A stretch of DNA of 43,139 nt from Bacteroidota bacterium (GTDB lineage: Bacteria; Bacteroidota; Bacteroidia; Bacteroidales; TTA-H9). This document shows, in pieces, positions 1 to 8,912 of this stretch; position 1 is the first letter of the stretch, and every line of letters begins with the position of its first letter. Made by a program: the position numbers and the translations under genes. Location: assembly GCA_003250395.1 (NCBI GenBank), contig QKGM01000050.1:1-43139 (forward strand), in the 5' to 3' direction. Below the pieces are notes generated by a model, which was not told the DNA's origin, made no database searches, and worked only from the letters and a program-made list of their open reading frames with translations.

Positions 1-197
1 GCCAGAAAGAGTCGGTTTACCTGCTCAATGCCGGTATCCGTGGTGATGAGACCGTGACCATCGAAGTGCCTGCCAACTACTCGGGCGACGAGGTGCACGG
101 CTATCTCTCCTTTGCTGCCTATGGCATGGTGCTGGGAAAGCAGGCCAAAAACGGCATCTCAAACAGTGCCTATGCCGGCGTGGTTACCGTTGCCTGA
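1..197 (+). CDS. 3' end of a DUF6266-like protein (partial)
   Basis: An open frame enters from the left edge (first full codon at base 3) and ends in TGA at 195-197, giving 64 residues. The tail ends with a segment of the type Ser-Asn-Ser-Ala-Tyr-Ala-Gly-Val-Val-Thr-Val-Ala. A beta-rich sequence followed by an S-x-x-Y-x-G-x-V-x-V end resembles the C-terminus of DUF6266 proteins, a Bacteroidota family of unknown function. This is recalled from the family pattern and was not searched. A rho-independent terminator follows 28 bases after the stop, so this is the true gene end. Function unknown. Confidence 0.55.
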   Translation, partial: QKESVYLLNAGIRGDETVTIEVPANYSGDEVHGYLSFAAYGMVLGKQAKNGISNSAYAGVVTVA

Positions 198-225
198 CGG
201 TGAACCGGTAATGTTTCAATTGAAG

Positions 226-248
226 AGCCTCCCGAAAGGGGGGCTTTT
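226..248 (+). terminator. Rho-independent terminator of the left-edge gene
   Basis: AGCCTCCC (226-233), loop GAAA, GGGGGGCT (238-245), then TTT. This is an 8-bp stem with one G-T pair and a stable GAAA tetraloop, 28 bases after the stop at 197. Confidence 0.8.
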
Positions 249-668
249 CCGGGTTCGGGGTCAATATATCGACAGAGATGTTTGCAAATCATTCTTTCAC
301 AATCCCCTATCAACAAATTAGACAGCCCAGGACATCCATTTTAACCCGGTCGGGTTTACAAGCACAAACATCAATAACACATTTTGCCATACATCAGACA
401 ACCAACCGCCAGGAGCCAGTTTCGGGTATCATGATCTCTAAACAGGGCCTGCTCCTGATTAACTAATACAAGACAAGCCAATCAGTACACCTCAGTAAGA
501 ATACCCAATTCATCATAATCAATGAAGCAGGAAACCTGTCATTGGAATAATGGGGAAATGTTTATCAGGATGGAGGCTTCCCCGACAGGTTTTGACATTG
601 AAACTTCCCGGTACACTTAAGTGAGAGTTAACCGGCAATAATAAAAGGATACCCAATAAAACAAAAGG
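249..668. other. Gene-free stretch with one bulged inverted repeat
   Basis: No convincing gene in 420 bases; the short open frames here have no family resemblance. It contains an imperfect inverted repeat at 532-592. The outer arms are AAACCTGTC (532-540) and GACAGGTTT (584-592), and the inner arms are GGGGAA (552-557) and TTCCCC (578-583), with an 11-base bulge on the left side. It lies about 77 bases past the stop of the minus-strand epimerase gene and could be a 3' UTR structure. It has no clear U-tract on either strand. Confidence 0.5.
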
Positions 669-1805
669 TTAAAGCATCGTATTGCAAATGAACTCAGCGG
701 CTTTACCGTCACCGAAAATATCAGGGAATTCAACCGGTGGGGTTTGGGTAAAAGTTTCCAGGGCGGCCAATATATCCTCGTGGCGGGTACCGCATACTCT
801 TCCAGCCCCAGCTTCAACAATCTCTACCCATTCCGTTTCATTACGCAAAATAATCACCGGCTTCCTGAAGAAATAAGCCTCCTTCTGCACACCTCCCGAA
901 TCGGTCATAACCAGACTACAGTTCCGCTCCAATTCAATCATGTCGAAGAATGAAACCGGAGGCAGAAGAGTGATGGCTGAGCCTTGCCTAACCTTCCGGT
1001 ATAAGGCAGATGAGAGGTTGCGCTCCAGCACATTGGCAGTTCGGGGATGAAGAGGCAACACAACCTTCTTTCCTGTAATTTCGAACACCCTGACAAGAGT
1101 AGAAAACAGCGCTTCCAGTTTACCGGGTTCATCGGTGTTATTATCGCGATGAATAGTACAAAGTATAAAGCCATCAGGTACACGGTGATAATCATGGCAG
1201 ACAGTACTGTGATTGGCTGAAAACTTGCTGAAATAAAGAGAATTATCATACATTACATCACCACAATGGAATACTCCTGGTTTATCGGAAGTGTAATTTC
1301 CACGGAAATCGGTATTAAATCCTTCATGCTGCAGGTTTTTCAATCCTGCAAGGGTTGGTGTAAATAAAAGAGTAGAGACATGATCACAGGCGATACGGTT
1401 AATCTCCTCGGGCATACTTTTATTAAACGAACGCAGACCGGCCTCAACATGTACAACAGGAACATGGATCTTAACAGCGGCAAGAGCTCCTGCCAGCGTT
1501 GAATTGGTATCACCATATACAAGAAGATAGTCTGGTTTTTCATTCAACAGAATATCTTCAACTCCTTCCAGCATCCTTGCAGTCTGTTTTCCATGGCTCC
1601 CTGAACCGACATTCAGGTTGTAATCAGGTTGCGGGATGGCTAACTGGTCAATAAAGACCTTCGACATGTTCGCGTCATAATGCTGTCCGGTATGAACGAT
1701 AACTTCTGTTATACGGGTACTGAATTGTTGCTTTATAGTACGGCTTAGTGCTGCCGCTTTGATTATCTGTGGGCGGGCACCGATCAGGGTAACAATCTTG
1801 ATCAT
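669..1805 (-). CDS. wecB: UDP-N-acetylglucosamine 2-epimerase, non-hydrolysing type
   Basis: Interconverts UDP-GlcNAc and UDP-ManNAc, or a related 2-acetamido sugar nucleotide, in the cytoplasm for surface polysaccharide synthesis. The 378 residues match the family's usual length. Visible features are the N-terminal GARPQ (9-13), VYGDTNST with Asp99, HVEAGLRS with Glu121, MPEEINR with Glu133/134, TIHRDN with His219, and the C-terminal MTDSGGVQKEA nucleotide-binding segment. These correspond to the catalytic Asp, Glu and His residues of WecB-type enzymes. The GARPQ-I-IKAAALSR start is closer to the WbpI/WlbD branch (GARPQFIKAAAVSR type) than to E. coli WecB (GTRPEAIKM), so the true substrate could be a diacetamido-uronic acid sugar. 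It follows the endonuclease IV gene by 51 bases on the same strand. No other glycan genes are in view. Confidence 0.9.
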   Translation of the reverse strand: MIKIVTLIGARPQIIKAAALSRTIKQQFSTRITEVIVHTGQHYDANMSKVFIDQLAIPQPDYNLNVGSGSHGKQTARMLEGVEDILLNEKPDYLLVYGDTNSTLAGALAAVKIHVPVVHVEAGLRSFNKSMPEEINRIACDHVSTLLFTPTLAGLKNLQHEGFNTDFRGNYTSDKPGVFHCGDVMYDNSLYFSKFSANHSTVCHDYHRVPDGFILCTIHRDNNTDEPGKLEALFSTLVRVFEITGKKVVLPLHPRTANVLERNLSSALYRKVRQGSAITLLPPVSFFDMIELERNCSLVMTDSGGVQKEAYFFRKPVIILRNETEWVEIVEAGAGRVCGTRHEDILAALETFTQTPPVEFPDIFGDGKAAEFICNTML

Positions 1806-1856
1806 TCTGTTTTCTTAACTGATTAACTGATGACAATAACGGGATTAATACCATGG

Positions 1857-2699
1857 CTATTTCACCAATGCCTTAAGCATATTGATCTCTTCGGGCCACT
1901 TCTCTTCAACAGGAGTTTCAAGAATTAGCGGCATATTGTCGAACCGGGGATCAGCCATGATGAACCCGAACAGATCATTTCCGATGAAGCCCAGGCCTAA
2001 ATTATCATGCCGGTCAACGCGTGAGGAGAGGTCTTTTTTCGAGTCGTTTAAATGAATTCCTCTTAAATAATTAAAGCCAACCACCTCATCGAAATGATTG
2101 AATGTATTCTGGAAAGCTTCAAAGGTGCGAAGGTCATAACCACTTGTGAAAGCATGGCAGGTATCAATACAAACCCCGACCCTCGCTTTATCGTCAACAA
2201 GGTCAATAATTCTCCGGAGGTGTTCGAACCGATATCCCATATTGGTACCCTGTCCGGCTGTATTCTCAATCACTGCAGTCACCCCTTTTGATTCCTGAAG
2301 AGCGATGTTGATTGACTCAGCTATCCTCTGAAGACAATCGTCCTCGCTGATTTCCTTCAAATGACTTCCCGGATGAAAATTAAGCCGATCAAGACCAAGT
2401 TGTTCACAACGCTGCATTTCATCAACAAATGCGATACGTGACTTCTTTAATCCTTCTGCATCGGGATGACCAAGATTGATCAGATAACTATCGTGAGGCA
2501 AAATCTGACATGGATTATAACCTTTATCTTTACAATTGGCTTTAAACTTCGAAATGCTGGCTTCTGACAACGGAGGTGCACTCCATTGCTTCTGATTCTT
2601 TGTAAACAATGCAAACGCTGTGGCTCCGATCTTATGGGCGTTTAGTGGTGCATTCTCCACCCCACCCGACGCGCTGACATGCGCACCTATATATTTCAT
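1857..2699 (-). CDS. nfo: Endonuclease IV (AP endonuclease)
   Basis: Cuts DNA 5' to abasic sites in base excision repair. I start it at the internal ATG (2697-2699) rather than at 2744. The family begins [13 protein letters not shown], and a promoter -7 box at 2732-2739 lies between the two starts. From this start the protein is 280 residues, and the nine metal ligands fall at His69, His109, Glu145, Asp179, His182, His216, Asp229, His231 and Glu261, the same numbering as I recall for E. coli Nfo. Signature blocks are [36 protein letters not shown] and LILETP. It is probably co-transcribed with the downstream epimerase gene (51-base gap). Confidence 0.97.
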   Translation of the reverse strand: MKYIGAHVSASGGVENAPLNAHKIGATAFALFTKNQKQWSAPPLSEASISKFKANCKDKGYNPCQILPHDSYLINLGHPDAEGLKKSRIAFVDEMQRCEQLGLDRLNFHPGSHLKEISEDDCLQRIAESINIALQESKGVTAVIENTAGQGTNMGYRFEHLRRIIDLVDDKARVGVCIDTCHAFTSGYDLRTFEAFQNTFNHFDEVVGFNYLRGIHLNDSKKDLSSRVDRHDNLGLGFIGNDLFGFIMADPRFDNMPLILETPVEEKWPEEINMLKALVK

Positions 2700-2731
2700 G
2701 GCGATATGTTTTGTTTTCGTTTCTAAAAAAA

Positions 2732-2739
2732 CAAAGTTA
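2732..2739 (-). promoter_or_regulatory. Bacteroidota -7 box for nfo
   Basis: CAAAGTTA on the plus strand reads TAACTTTG on the minus strand, matching TAnnTTTG. Transcription would start near 2725, giving a leader of about 26 bases to the ATG at 2699. No clear -33 TTTG was seen at the usual distance. Confidence 0.5.
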
Positions 2740-2923
2740 ATCAAATAGGCTTAACCGCGCTTACCATGGCTGACCATTGAACTAAAAATGAAAATCGAAG
2801 CTGGAGGCCGACTGGTGTAAATGAATTAATCTGATCACGCGGTACCTTTTTGCGAGATAAGAATAAGTCTGCCAAATAAGGAATGTTTATTTCTATGAAT
2901 TTTATTTCTGACATCAATTTCAT

Positions 2924-2963
2924 AAAAAACACCCCAAAAGTTTTATGTCTAACTTTTGGGGTG
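2924..2963 (-). terminator. Rho-independent terminator for the secreted protein gene
   Basis: CACCCCAAAAG (2930-2940) and CTTTTGGGGTG (2953-2963) form a perfect 11-bp stem with a 12-base loop. On the minus strand it is followed by TTTTTT (2929-2924). It lies about 42 bases past the stop of the gene at 3005-3655 and closes the bamD-to-fabI gene run. Confidence 0.8.
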
Positions 2964-3004
2964 CAATTCATCTTTAGGTGGCTTTTTCTTTTATAACAGG
3001 CTCC

Positions 3005-3655
3005 TTAATTCTTTTGGATTGGTCTGGAGGCTTCAGCGTTGTTAGCTTTAATTCTGAATTTTGACACAGGAACAGTAATTTCTTTTCCATTTCGGGTAGT
3101 TCCTTTCACATCTTCAATAGAAAAAGTCTGCCCGACAGGAAAACCCTTCAGCGTGTTTTGAATTTCATCACTGATTACTGAAGAATTATTAACAATTCGT
3201 TTAACAACTCCATTTTGGGTGTAAACCAACGTGAAACTCTCAATTTTAAACCTTCCATCACCAAGACGTTTAAGAAATACTTCAATATCACCGTGATTAA
3301 CCTCAATAAAACCATCTGCCCCGGGTTTAAAACTATCAAGCACAGGCGTTACAGGGGAACCAGCTTTACCACCATTGGAAGCCTCCATTTCAAGGCGTTC
3401 TTTCTTTGTCTTTGGCTTACGTTTACTGCCCGCTGGTTTTAACTTTGTTGCCTGGCTCTTTTCTGCCTTCTGATAGGTACCGGTTTTGGCCGTTTTGATT
3501 TCGGCACCGGATCTGGTATCCTTTTCCGGATTGGTTGCTGTAACAGTCTTCTTCTCAACAACAGAAGCCTTATTTACTGTTTCGGCATTTTGTCCCATGA
3601 CACTGCTTAGTGAAAGTACTAAACCTGTCATGAGAAGAGATTGTAAGGTTTTCAT
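3005..3655 (-). CDS. Secreted basic protein with a GldM-like C-terminal segment
   Basis: 216 residues with no confident family. Residues 1-21 form a signal peptide (MKTLQSLLMTGLVLSLSSVMG) with cleavage likely near VMGQ. Residues 25-95 are low-complexity and rich in Lys, Thr and Ala. Residues 105-205 form a compact beta-rich segment containing FTLVYTQNGVV, ISDEIQNTLKGFPVGQTFSI and TRNGKEITVPVSKFRIK. The pattern (beta-hairpin, helix that ends 'kGfpvGqtfsiedV', a G-x-I/V turn, closing FRIK strand) recalls the C-terminal repeat domain of GldM/PorM, where the closing strand is FKIK. That is a resemblance by eye only. It lies 37 bases downstream of fabI and is followed by a strong terminator. It probably acts in the periplasm. 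Confidence 0.7.
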   Translation of the reverse strand: MKTLQSLLMTGLVLSLSSVMGQNAETVNKASVVEKKTVTATNPEKDTRSGAEIKTAKTGTYQKAEKSQATKLKPAGSKRKPKTKKERLEMEASNGGKAGSPVTPVLDSFKPGADGFIEVNHGDIEVFLKRLGDGRFKIESFTLVYTQNGVVKRIVNNSSVISDEIQNTLKGFPVGQTFSIEDVKGTTRNGKEITVPVSKFRIKANNAEASRPIQKN

Positions 3656-3692
3656 TTTATATTAAGTTTAGAAATAGCTAAACGTTTAAAAA

Positions 3693-4541
3693 TTAATCCA
3701 GTTTTTCACGGCACTCTTCACAATTTAAACTTCTGCTATAAGTATGCATTGCCCGCTCACTCATCCCCATCGATGAAAAGCCACCGTCGTGGTAAAGGTT
3801 TTGCATAGTCACTTTACGGGTAAGGTCACTGAACAGTGTTACGCAGTAATCGGCGCACTCTTCAGCAGTAGCATTACCAAGAGGCGACATCCTGTCGGTA
3901 AAATCGATCAGGTCATCAATTCCTTTTACGCCACTGCCGGCAGTAGTCATAGTAGGCGACTGACTTATAGTGTTGATCCTGACATGTTTTTCACGTCCGT
4001 ATATATAACCAAAACTTCTGGCTATTGATTCCAAAGCAGCTTTGGCATCAGCCATATCGTTATACCGGAAAAGAGTGCGTTGGGCAGCAATATACGACAG
4101 ACCAACAACCGATCCCCACTCATTAAGGGCATCCAGTTTCTTGGCCGTTTGCAACATCTTGTGAAAAGAGAAGGCACTGATGTCCATAGTTTTCATAAGA
4201 AAACTATAATCAAGATCGTCATAGGGGCGATCTTTTCTCACATTAAGAGACATGCCAATTGAATGGAGCACAAAATCGATCTTTCCTCCGAAATGTTCCA
4301 TTGATTTAGCAAACAACATTTCCAGATCAGTGAGGCTTGTGGCATCAGCAGGTATTACAAGAGATCCGGTGGCTTCTGCCAGTTCATTAAGCTCGCCAAA
4401 ACGAAGCGCTATGGGAGTATTTGTTAAAACAAACCTGGCACCTTCGGCATACGCCTTTTCGGCAACTTTCCAGGCGATTGACTGATTGTTTAATGCTCCG
4501 AAAATTATTCCGGTTTTTCCTTTTAATAAGTTATATGACAT
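3693..4541 (-). CDS. fabI: Enoyl-[acyl-carrier-protein] reductase (NADH), FabI
   Basis: Last reductive step of each fatty-acid elongation cycle, using NAD(P)H in the cytoplasm. Start chosen at MSYNLLKGK (ATG at 4541), giving 282 residues; an earlier in-frame Met adds only five residues. Visible: the nucleotide-binding strand GIIFGALNNQSIAW (11-24), LHSIGMS (92-98), and the active-site Tyr150, Tyr160 and Lys167 in SYIAAQRTLFRYNDMADAK. The second Tyr and the Lys are seven residues apart as in FabI, not four as in FabG. It is about 20 residues longer than E. coli FabI, with a Cys-containing tail (NCEECREKLD) typical of longer Bacteroidota forms. It follows recN by 25 bases and is likely in the same transcript. 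fabG at 10003 belongs to the same pathway. Confidence 0.95.
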   Translation of the reverse strand: MSYNLLKGKTGIIFGALNNQSIAWKVAEKAYAEGARFVLTNTPIALRFGELNELAEATGSLVIPADATSLTDLEMLFAKSMEHFGGKIDFVLHSIGMSLNVRKDRPYDDLDYSFLMKTMDISAFSFHKMLQTAKKLDALNEWGSVVGLSYIAAQRTLFRYNDMADAKAALESIARSFGYIYGREKHVRINTISQSPTMTTAGSGVKGIDDLIDFTDRMSPLGNATAEECADYCVTLFSDLTRKVTMQNLYHDGGFSSMGMSERAMHTYSRSLNCEECREKLD

Positions 4542-4566
4542 GTGATAAATTTTCAATAAAACAATA

Positions 4567-6219
4567 CTATTGCATCAATTGTTTAGCAGTAGCTCTTGCC
4601 TCTTCTGACGGAGAAGCACCTCCCAGCATTCCTGCTATTTCAGATATTCGTTGAATTTCAGTCAGGGATTGAATTTCAGAACGGGTACCCTGTGGGGTGT
4701 TAGTCTTAATAACCTTGAAATGAGTGCTTGCTTTTGCTGCAATCTGGGGCAGATGGGTAATCGCTATCAATTGCACTCCTTCACCCATTCGTTGCATCAT
4801 AGTACCTAACCGGGCGGCAATGTCTCCTGACACCCCTGAATCAATCTCGTCGAGTATAATAGTACCCACAAGGCTTCTATCAGCAAGGGCAGCTTTCACG
4901 GATAACATCAACCTCGATAATTCTCCTCCTGAAGCTACACGAGCTATGGGGCGTAATTCACCATCAGGATTAGCATTAAAAAGGAAAACGATACGGTCAG
5001 CACCATGCTCATTGACTTCGGTGAGCGACTGGTGATCAACCTTAAGCCTGGCAGCTGACATTCCGATTGACCCCAGGTTATGTAAAACTGCTGAAACAAA
5101 CGGAGCAAATACCTTCTGGCGACTTTCGGATAGTTTTCCTGCCAATTCGAGTAACTTAACCTTTGCACCAGCCAATTCCTTCTCCACGGCCATCAGACTT
5201 TCACCAACAGACTGAATACCCTGAAGTCGGGATGCAATATCCTCACGAAGGCTAATCAGTGCATCAGTCGAACTGACATGATGCTTGTGCTCGAGACGAT
5301 ATATCAGGTCAAGACGCTCTTGTATTACCCCGATACGATCAGGGTTGTAATTAATTTTCGTTGTTAAAGACATCATCTCATCGCCCAGATCGTTAAGCTC
5401 AATGGTACATGCATCGAGGCGATTTAAGATTGTTGAAGCTGTGGGATAAAACGAAGCTACCTGCCTGATATGGGAATACATGGCTTTAAGCTTATCAACA
5501 ACAGGTTCATCCCCCTGATTGATTCCTTCAGCCACCTGATGCAGCCGACTCTTGATTTCTTCAGCATGCGAAAGCGTTTCCAGCTCTTCTTCAAGCTCAT
5601 CTTTTTCATTGGGTAATAATCTGGCAGCCGTCAACTCATCTAACTGGAACTGGAGGAAATCTACTTCGGCAGCCTGTTTACGCGCTGATTCAGAGAGATT
5701 GTTACGACGATCATGAAGCTTTTGGAAATAATTATAAGCCTCGCGATACCCTTCGAGTAATTTATCATTGCCCGCAAAATGGTCTATCACGCTGAGCTGA
5801 AATCCTGATTCATTCAGAAACAGGGTGCTATGTTGAGAGTGAACATCTACCAGCAATTCCCCCAACGACTTCAACTGGGTCAGTTGAACAGGAGTATCGT
5901 TGATAAACGCTCTCGATTTCCCACCTGGTGCAATTTCACGTCGAACGATTAACTGATCAAGCAGATCAAGTTCCTGTTCCTTAAGGTAATCATTGACATG
6001 AGAAGAGGTATTGGTAAAAGTACCCTCAATAACACATTTCCGAGCTGGATCCAACAAAGACTGGCTATCGGCACGTTGACCGAGAATCAGCGAAAGAGCA
6101 CCTAACAGAATTGACTTACCTGCTCCTGTTTCACCGGTAATCGTGTTGAACCCTGTCTCAAAACATATTTCGAGGCGAGGTATAAGGATATAATTTTCAA
6201 TAAAAAGTTCTGACAGCAT
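4567..6219 (-). CDS. recN: DNA repair protein RecN
   Basis: SMC-like ATPase acting early in double-strand break repair. At 550 residues it is full length. Walker A GETGAGKS is at 29-36, a long coiled-coil region spans about 150-370, the ABC signature ASGGELSR is at 429-436, and Walker B IILDEIDSG is at 454-462. THLPQIA follows, as in RecN. It lies 38 bases downstream of the DUF4835 gene and 25 bases upstream of fabI. The bamD-rpoZ-coaBC-DUF4835-recN order is widely conserved in Bacteroidota, so this run is probably one operon. Confidence 0.97.
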   Translation of the reverse strand: MLSELFIENYILIPRLEICFETGFNTITGETGAGKSILLGALSLILGQRADSQSLLDPARKCVIEGTFTNTSSHVNDYLKEQELDLLDQLIVRREIAPGGKSRAFINDTPVQLTQLKSLGELLVDVHSQHSTLFLNESGFQLSVIDHFAGNDKLLEGYREAYNYFQKLHDRRNNLSESARKQAAEVDFLQFQLDELTAARLLPNEKDELEEELETLSHAEEIKSRLHQVAEGINQGDEPVVDKLKAMYSHIRQVASFYPTASTILNRLDACTIELNDLGDEMMSLTTKINYNPDRIGVIQERLDLIYRLEHKHHVSSTDALISLREDIASRLQGIQSVGESLMAVEKELAGAKVKLLELAGKLSESRQKVFAPFVSAVLHNLGSIGMSAARLKVDHQSLTEVNEHGADRIVFLFNANPDGELRPIARVASGGELSRLMLSVKAALADRSLVGTIILDEIDSGVSGDIAARLGTMMQRMGEGVQLIAITHLPQIAAKASTHFKVIKTNTPQGTRSEIQSLTEIQRISEIAGMLGGASPSEEARATAKQLMQ

Positions 6220-6257
6220 AAAATCTAGGCTAATACCTGCTGTTGATGAACAATGCG

Positions 6258-7163
6258 TTATTTCTCAAGTATCTTCTGGTATTTTGCAGAATTGGAAGGA
6301 TCTAACTCTTTAAGCATATTAACAGCTATCACTTTCTCGTTATCCGGCGCTCCCGAATAAACGTTGATGATTTCATCACGTTTGGCATCCATAATTAATT
6401 GAAAAAGATAACTGCCAGGTTTATCACGATAGGCTTGTTGTAACAATTTTAAACTTTCGGTAATAGCAGCACGGCCCCCTTCAACATTCTCTGACATAAG
6501 ATCGAGCCCCATGCGATGGTATTGGTACAAAAACTCCCTCAATTTACCATAACTGCTATTGGTGAGGTTTTCGGCAAGCCAGTATCTGTTTTTAGTTCCT
6601 TCATAGGCCTTCCATCCTGCATACGAAGATCCCTGCCCTAAATTCACCAGATTTTGAGCTTTCTCGAAAAAAGGAGTACCTCCATTAGGAGAAAATGAGT
6701 CGAAATCAAGACCAATCATTATATACGCATAATAACCAATGATAGCGGTCAGTTCTGAAACAATCGCATTGTCCTGAAAATCGAGGGGCTGCAGTTCGAC
6801 ATATTTAAACTGAATATCACGATCAACGAGATTTAATAATACTGAATTGTACGAAGATTTATAAACCGGACGACGGAGTACTACATTCAAAGTGGCTTTA
6901 AATTCATCGGTTGAAACCCTCTCAGTCACATTGATCATCATTGTACATTCTATCCTCTCTTCAATGGTAAAGGTATAGCTTGACCACCTCCGATTGTTGA
7001 CAAAATCATAGAGTGCCGTCTGCAAAGTATTGTATATCTGCTTATCAGTACCCTCTACCTGCCTGGTAGTTACCGACATCTGGCAATTTAGTTCCTGAGC
7101 GATGACATTTTGAAATATTGCCATCACAACAATCACAACAATTAAGGTAAGGCGACGTAGCAT
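6258..7163 (-). CDS. DUF4835 family exported protein
   Basis: Function not established. I recall some pipelines naming this family PorD in the type IX secretion context, but I cannot verify that here. Start chosen at MLRRLTLIVVIVVMAIFQNV (ATG at 7163). This puts the signal peptide at the N-terminus and leaves 10 bases after the coaBC stop; the longer reading would overlap coaBC. The mature protein probably begins near Gln-Glu-Leu-Asn-Cys (residues 23-27). The block after it, running from GTDKQIYNTLQTALYDFVNN through EERIECTMMINV, is the family hallmark. Length of 301 residues is normal for the family. The protein is predicted to be periplasmic or outer-membrane associated. Confidence 0.88.
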   Translation of the reverse strand: MLRRLTLIVVIVVMAIFQNVIAQELNCQMSVTTRQVEGTDKQIYNTLQTALYDFVNNRRWSSYTFTIEERIECTMMINVTERVSTDEFKATLNVVLRRPVYKSSYNSVLLNLVDRDIQFKYVELQPLDFQDNAIVSELTAIIGYYAYIMIGLDFDSFSPNGGTPFFEKAQNLVNLGQGSSYAGWKAYEGTKNRYWLAENLTNSSYGKLREFLYQYHRMGLDLMSENVEGGRAAITESLKLLQQAYRDKPGSYLFQLIMDAKRDEIINVYSGAPDNEKVIAVNMLKELDPSNSAKYQKILEK

Positions 7164-7173
7164 AGTAAAATCT

Positions 7174-8388
7174 TTATGGGTTAACGATTGTTTCTTCAAT
7201 AAAGTCTAAGACCCGACCTGCAATCACGCTTTTCGATTCAAGAGCTGAAGTATAACTGACACCACTTTTATGGATCAGCGTGACCTTGTTGGTATCGGTA
7301 CCATATCCAGCACCGGGATCATTCAGTGAATTAAGCGCGATAGCATCCATTCCCTTGGACGATAGTTTTGATTGCGCATTAGCAACTTCATTATCGGTTT
7401 CAAGAGCAAATCCCATGATATATTGTCCTGTCTTACGATGTGATGACAAAGTCTTCACGATATCGGGATTTTCTACCAGTTTAAGTGCGGGCGTATCAAT
7501 TCCTGCCTGTTTCTTGATTTTGCTCCCGGAAACGTCACTAACCCTGAAATCGGCAACAGCTGCAGTCATTATCAACAGATTGCTATCGTCGAAAACTGTA
7601 TCGCATGCTTGAAGCATTTGCCGGGCGGTTTGTACTTTAATCAAATTAACGCCGGAAGGAGCATTTATCTGTACCGGCCCGCTCACGAGGGTTACCTCAG
7701 CACCACGCTTAAGAGCTTCCTCAGCCAAAGCATAACCCATCTTCCCTGAAGAATAATTTGATATATATCTAACCGGATCGATAGGTTCTACCGTAGGACC
7801 GGCAGTGATCAAAACCTTTTTTCCTGCCCAAGACTGGTTCCCCTTAAAGAAATCACGAATAACCTCCAGGATTACTTCAGGTTCTTCAAGTCGCCCTGCA
7901 CCGCAAAGACCGCTGGCAAGTTCCCCCTCACGCGGAGCAATCATTTGATTACCATACGACAGCAAAGTCGAAATATTACGTTGAGTGGATGGATGCTGAA
8001 ACATATCTAGATCCATCGCAGGTGCAAAGAACACCGGGCATACCGCAGCAAGATATGTAGTTACCAATAGATTATCTGCAATACCGGCAGCCATTTTCCC
8101 GAGGGTGGTAGCTGAGGCAGGAGCTATGAGCATGAGGTCAGCCCAATTGCCCATATCTACATGGCTGTTCCATGTACCATCAACAGGGTTGAATGGCTCG
8201 GTAAGAACCGGCCTTTTCGACAGGGTGGAAAGAGTCAGAGGGGTAACAAAATCACGGGCAGCAGGTGTCATGATAATCTGAACCTCGGCCCCTTCTTTCA
8301 TCAGTAACCGGACAATGATCGGGATTTTATAAGCCGCGATGCTTCCGGAGATACCGATGAGTATTTTTTTTCCTTTCAACACCATCAT
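7174..8388 (-). CDS. coaBC: Bifunctional phosphopantothenoylcysteine decarboxylase/synthetase
   Basis: Two steps of coenzyme A synthesis. The C-terminal CoaB half joins cysteine to 4'-phosphopantothenate and the N-terminal CoaC half decarboxylates the product. CoaC features are the FMN-binding GISGSIAAYK (12-21), the active-site His76 in TWNSHVDMGNWADL, the PASATTLGKMA block, and the active Cys in SGLCGAGRLEEP. CoaB features are the GPTVEPIDPVR segment, NYSSGKMGYALAEEA and TAAVADFRV. At 404 residues it is full length. The start could be either of the first two Met codons. It sits 130 bases downstream of rpoZ and 10 bases upstream of the DUF4835 gene. Confidence 0.97.
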   Translation of the reverse strand: MMVLKGKKILIGISGSIAAYKIPIIVRLLMKEGAEVQIIMTPAARDFVTPLTLSTLSKRPVLTEPFNPVDGTWNSHVDMGNWADLMLIAPASATTLGKMAAGIADNLLVTTYLAAVCPVFFAPAMDLDMFQHPSTQRNISTLLSYGNQMIAPREGELASGLCGAGRLEEPEVILEVIRDFFKGNQSWAGKKVLITAGPTVEPIDPVRYISNYSSGKMGYALAEEALKRGAEVTLVSGPVQINAPSGVNLIKVQTARQMLQACDTVFDDSNLLIMTAAVADFRVSDVSGSKIKKQAGIDTPALKLVENPDIVKTLSSHRKTGQYIMGFALETDNEVANAQSKLSSKGMDAIALNSLNDPGAGYGTDTNKVTLIHKSGVSYTSALESKSVIAGRVLDFIEETIVNP

Positions 8389-8518
8389 GTTAGATTATAT
8401 TAGGGCAGGGTAAAACCATCCAATAAAAAAATGTCCAAAAAGTCTGATTCACGCACATCTCCAATACAGGATTTATGGTTGAGCAGCCTTCCCGGACACC
8501 GCGACCTGACTTTCAGGC

Positions 8519-8860
8519 TTAGAAATTACTATTTGAATTTTCTTTAGCGGGATTGCGGTAATAGATCTGATCCGACATAAACTCAGCAACAGCTACCAGA
8601 GTTGGTTTCGGTAATTGCTCATAATGGCGGGCAATTTCAATCTGTTCACGATTTTCAAATACCTCTTCGAGGTTATCCGAAGGGTTTTGAAACTCCGACA
8701 ACTTCTCACTTAATTCCTCCTGTACCTCCTGGGCAATCTGATTGGCTCTTTTTGAGAGGATGGATACAGTCTCGTAAATATTGCCTGTTTTTGCATCAAA
8801 CTGCCTTATTTTACGGGTAATAGCAGTATGATCGGGTTTAACTTTTTTTATTGATTCCAT
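8519..8860 (-). CDS. rpoZ: RNA polymerase omega subunit, Bacteroidota type
   Basis: 113 residues resembling the Rpb6/omega-like small RNA polymerase subunit of Bacteroidota. It has TGNIYETVSILSKRANQIA (the omega-like Ser-Lys-Arg-Ala-x-Gln helix), DNLEEVFENREQIEIARHYE, and the closing LPKPTLVAVAEF. The family stabilises core RNA polymerase. It lies between bamD (49-base gap) and coaBC, its usual position in this phylum. A -7 box at 8905-8912 suggests an additional promoter of its own. Confidence 0.88.
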   Translation of the reverse strand: MESIKKVKPDHTAITRKIRQFDAKTGNIYETVSILSKRANQIAQEVQEELSEKLSEFQNPSDNLEEVFENREQIEIARHYEQLPKPTLVAVAEFMSDQIYYRNPAKENSNSNF

Positions 8861-8904
8861 GTTCGAAATATATCTATTCGTATGTGACTTACTAATTTGG
8901 GCTG

Positions 8905-8912
8905 CAAAGTTA
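8905..8912 (-). promoter_or_regulatory. -7 box for rpoZ, overlapping the bamD 3' end
   Basis: Plus-strand CAAAGTTA reads TAACTTTG on the minus strand. It overlaps the bamD stop codon region and would start rpoZ transcription near 8898, with a leader of about 38 bases. Confidence 0.4.

Noticed and set aside
278..466. A 62-residue plus-strand open frame
   Set aside because: No promoter, no coding-like composition and no recognised motif; it lies in the gap after a terminator.
2741..2971. A 76-residue minus-strand open frame upstream of nfo
   Set aside because: It overlaps the terminator at 2924-2963 and the nfo promoter and has no family resemblance.
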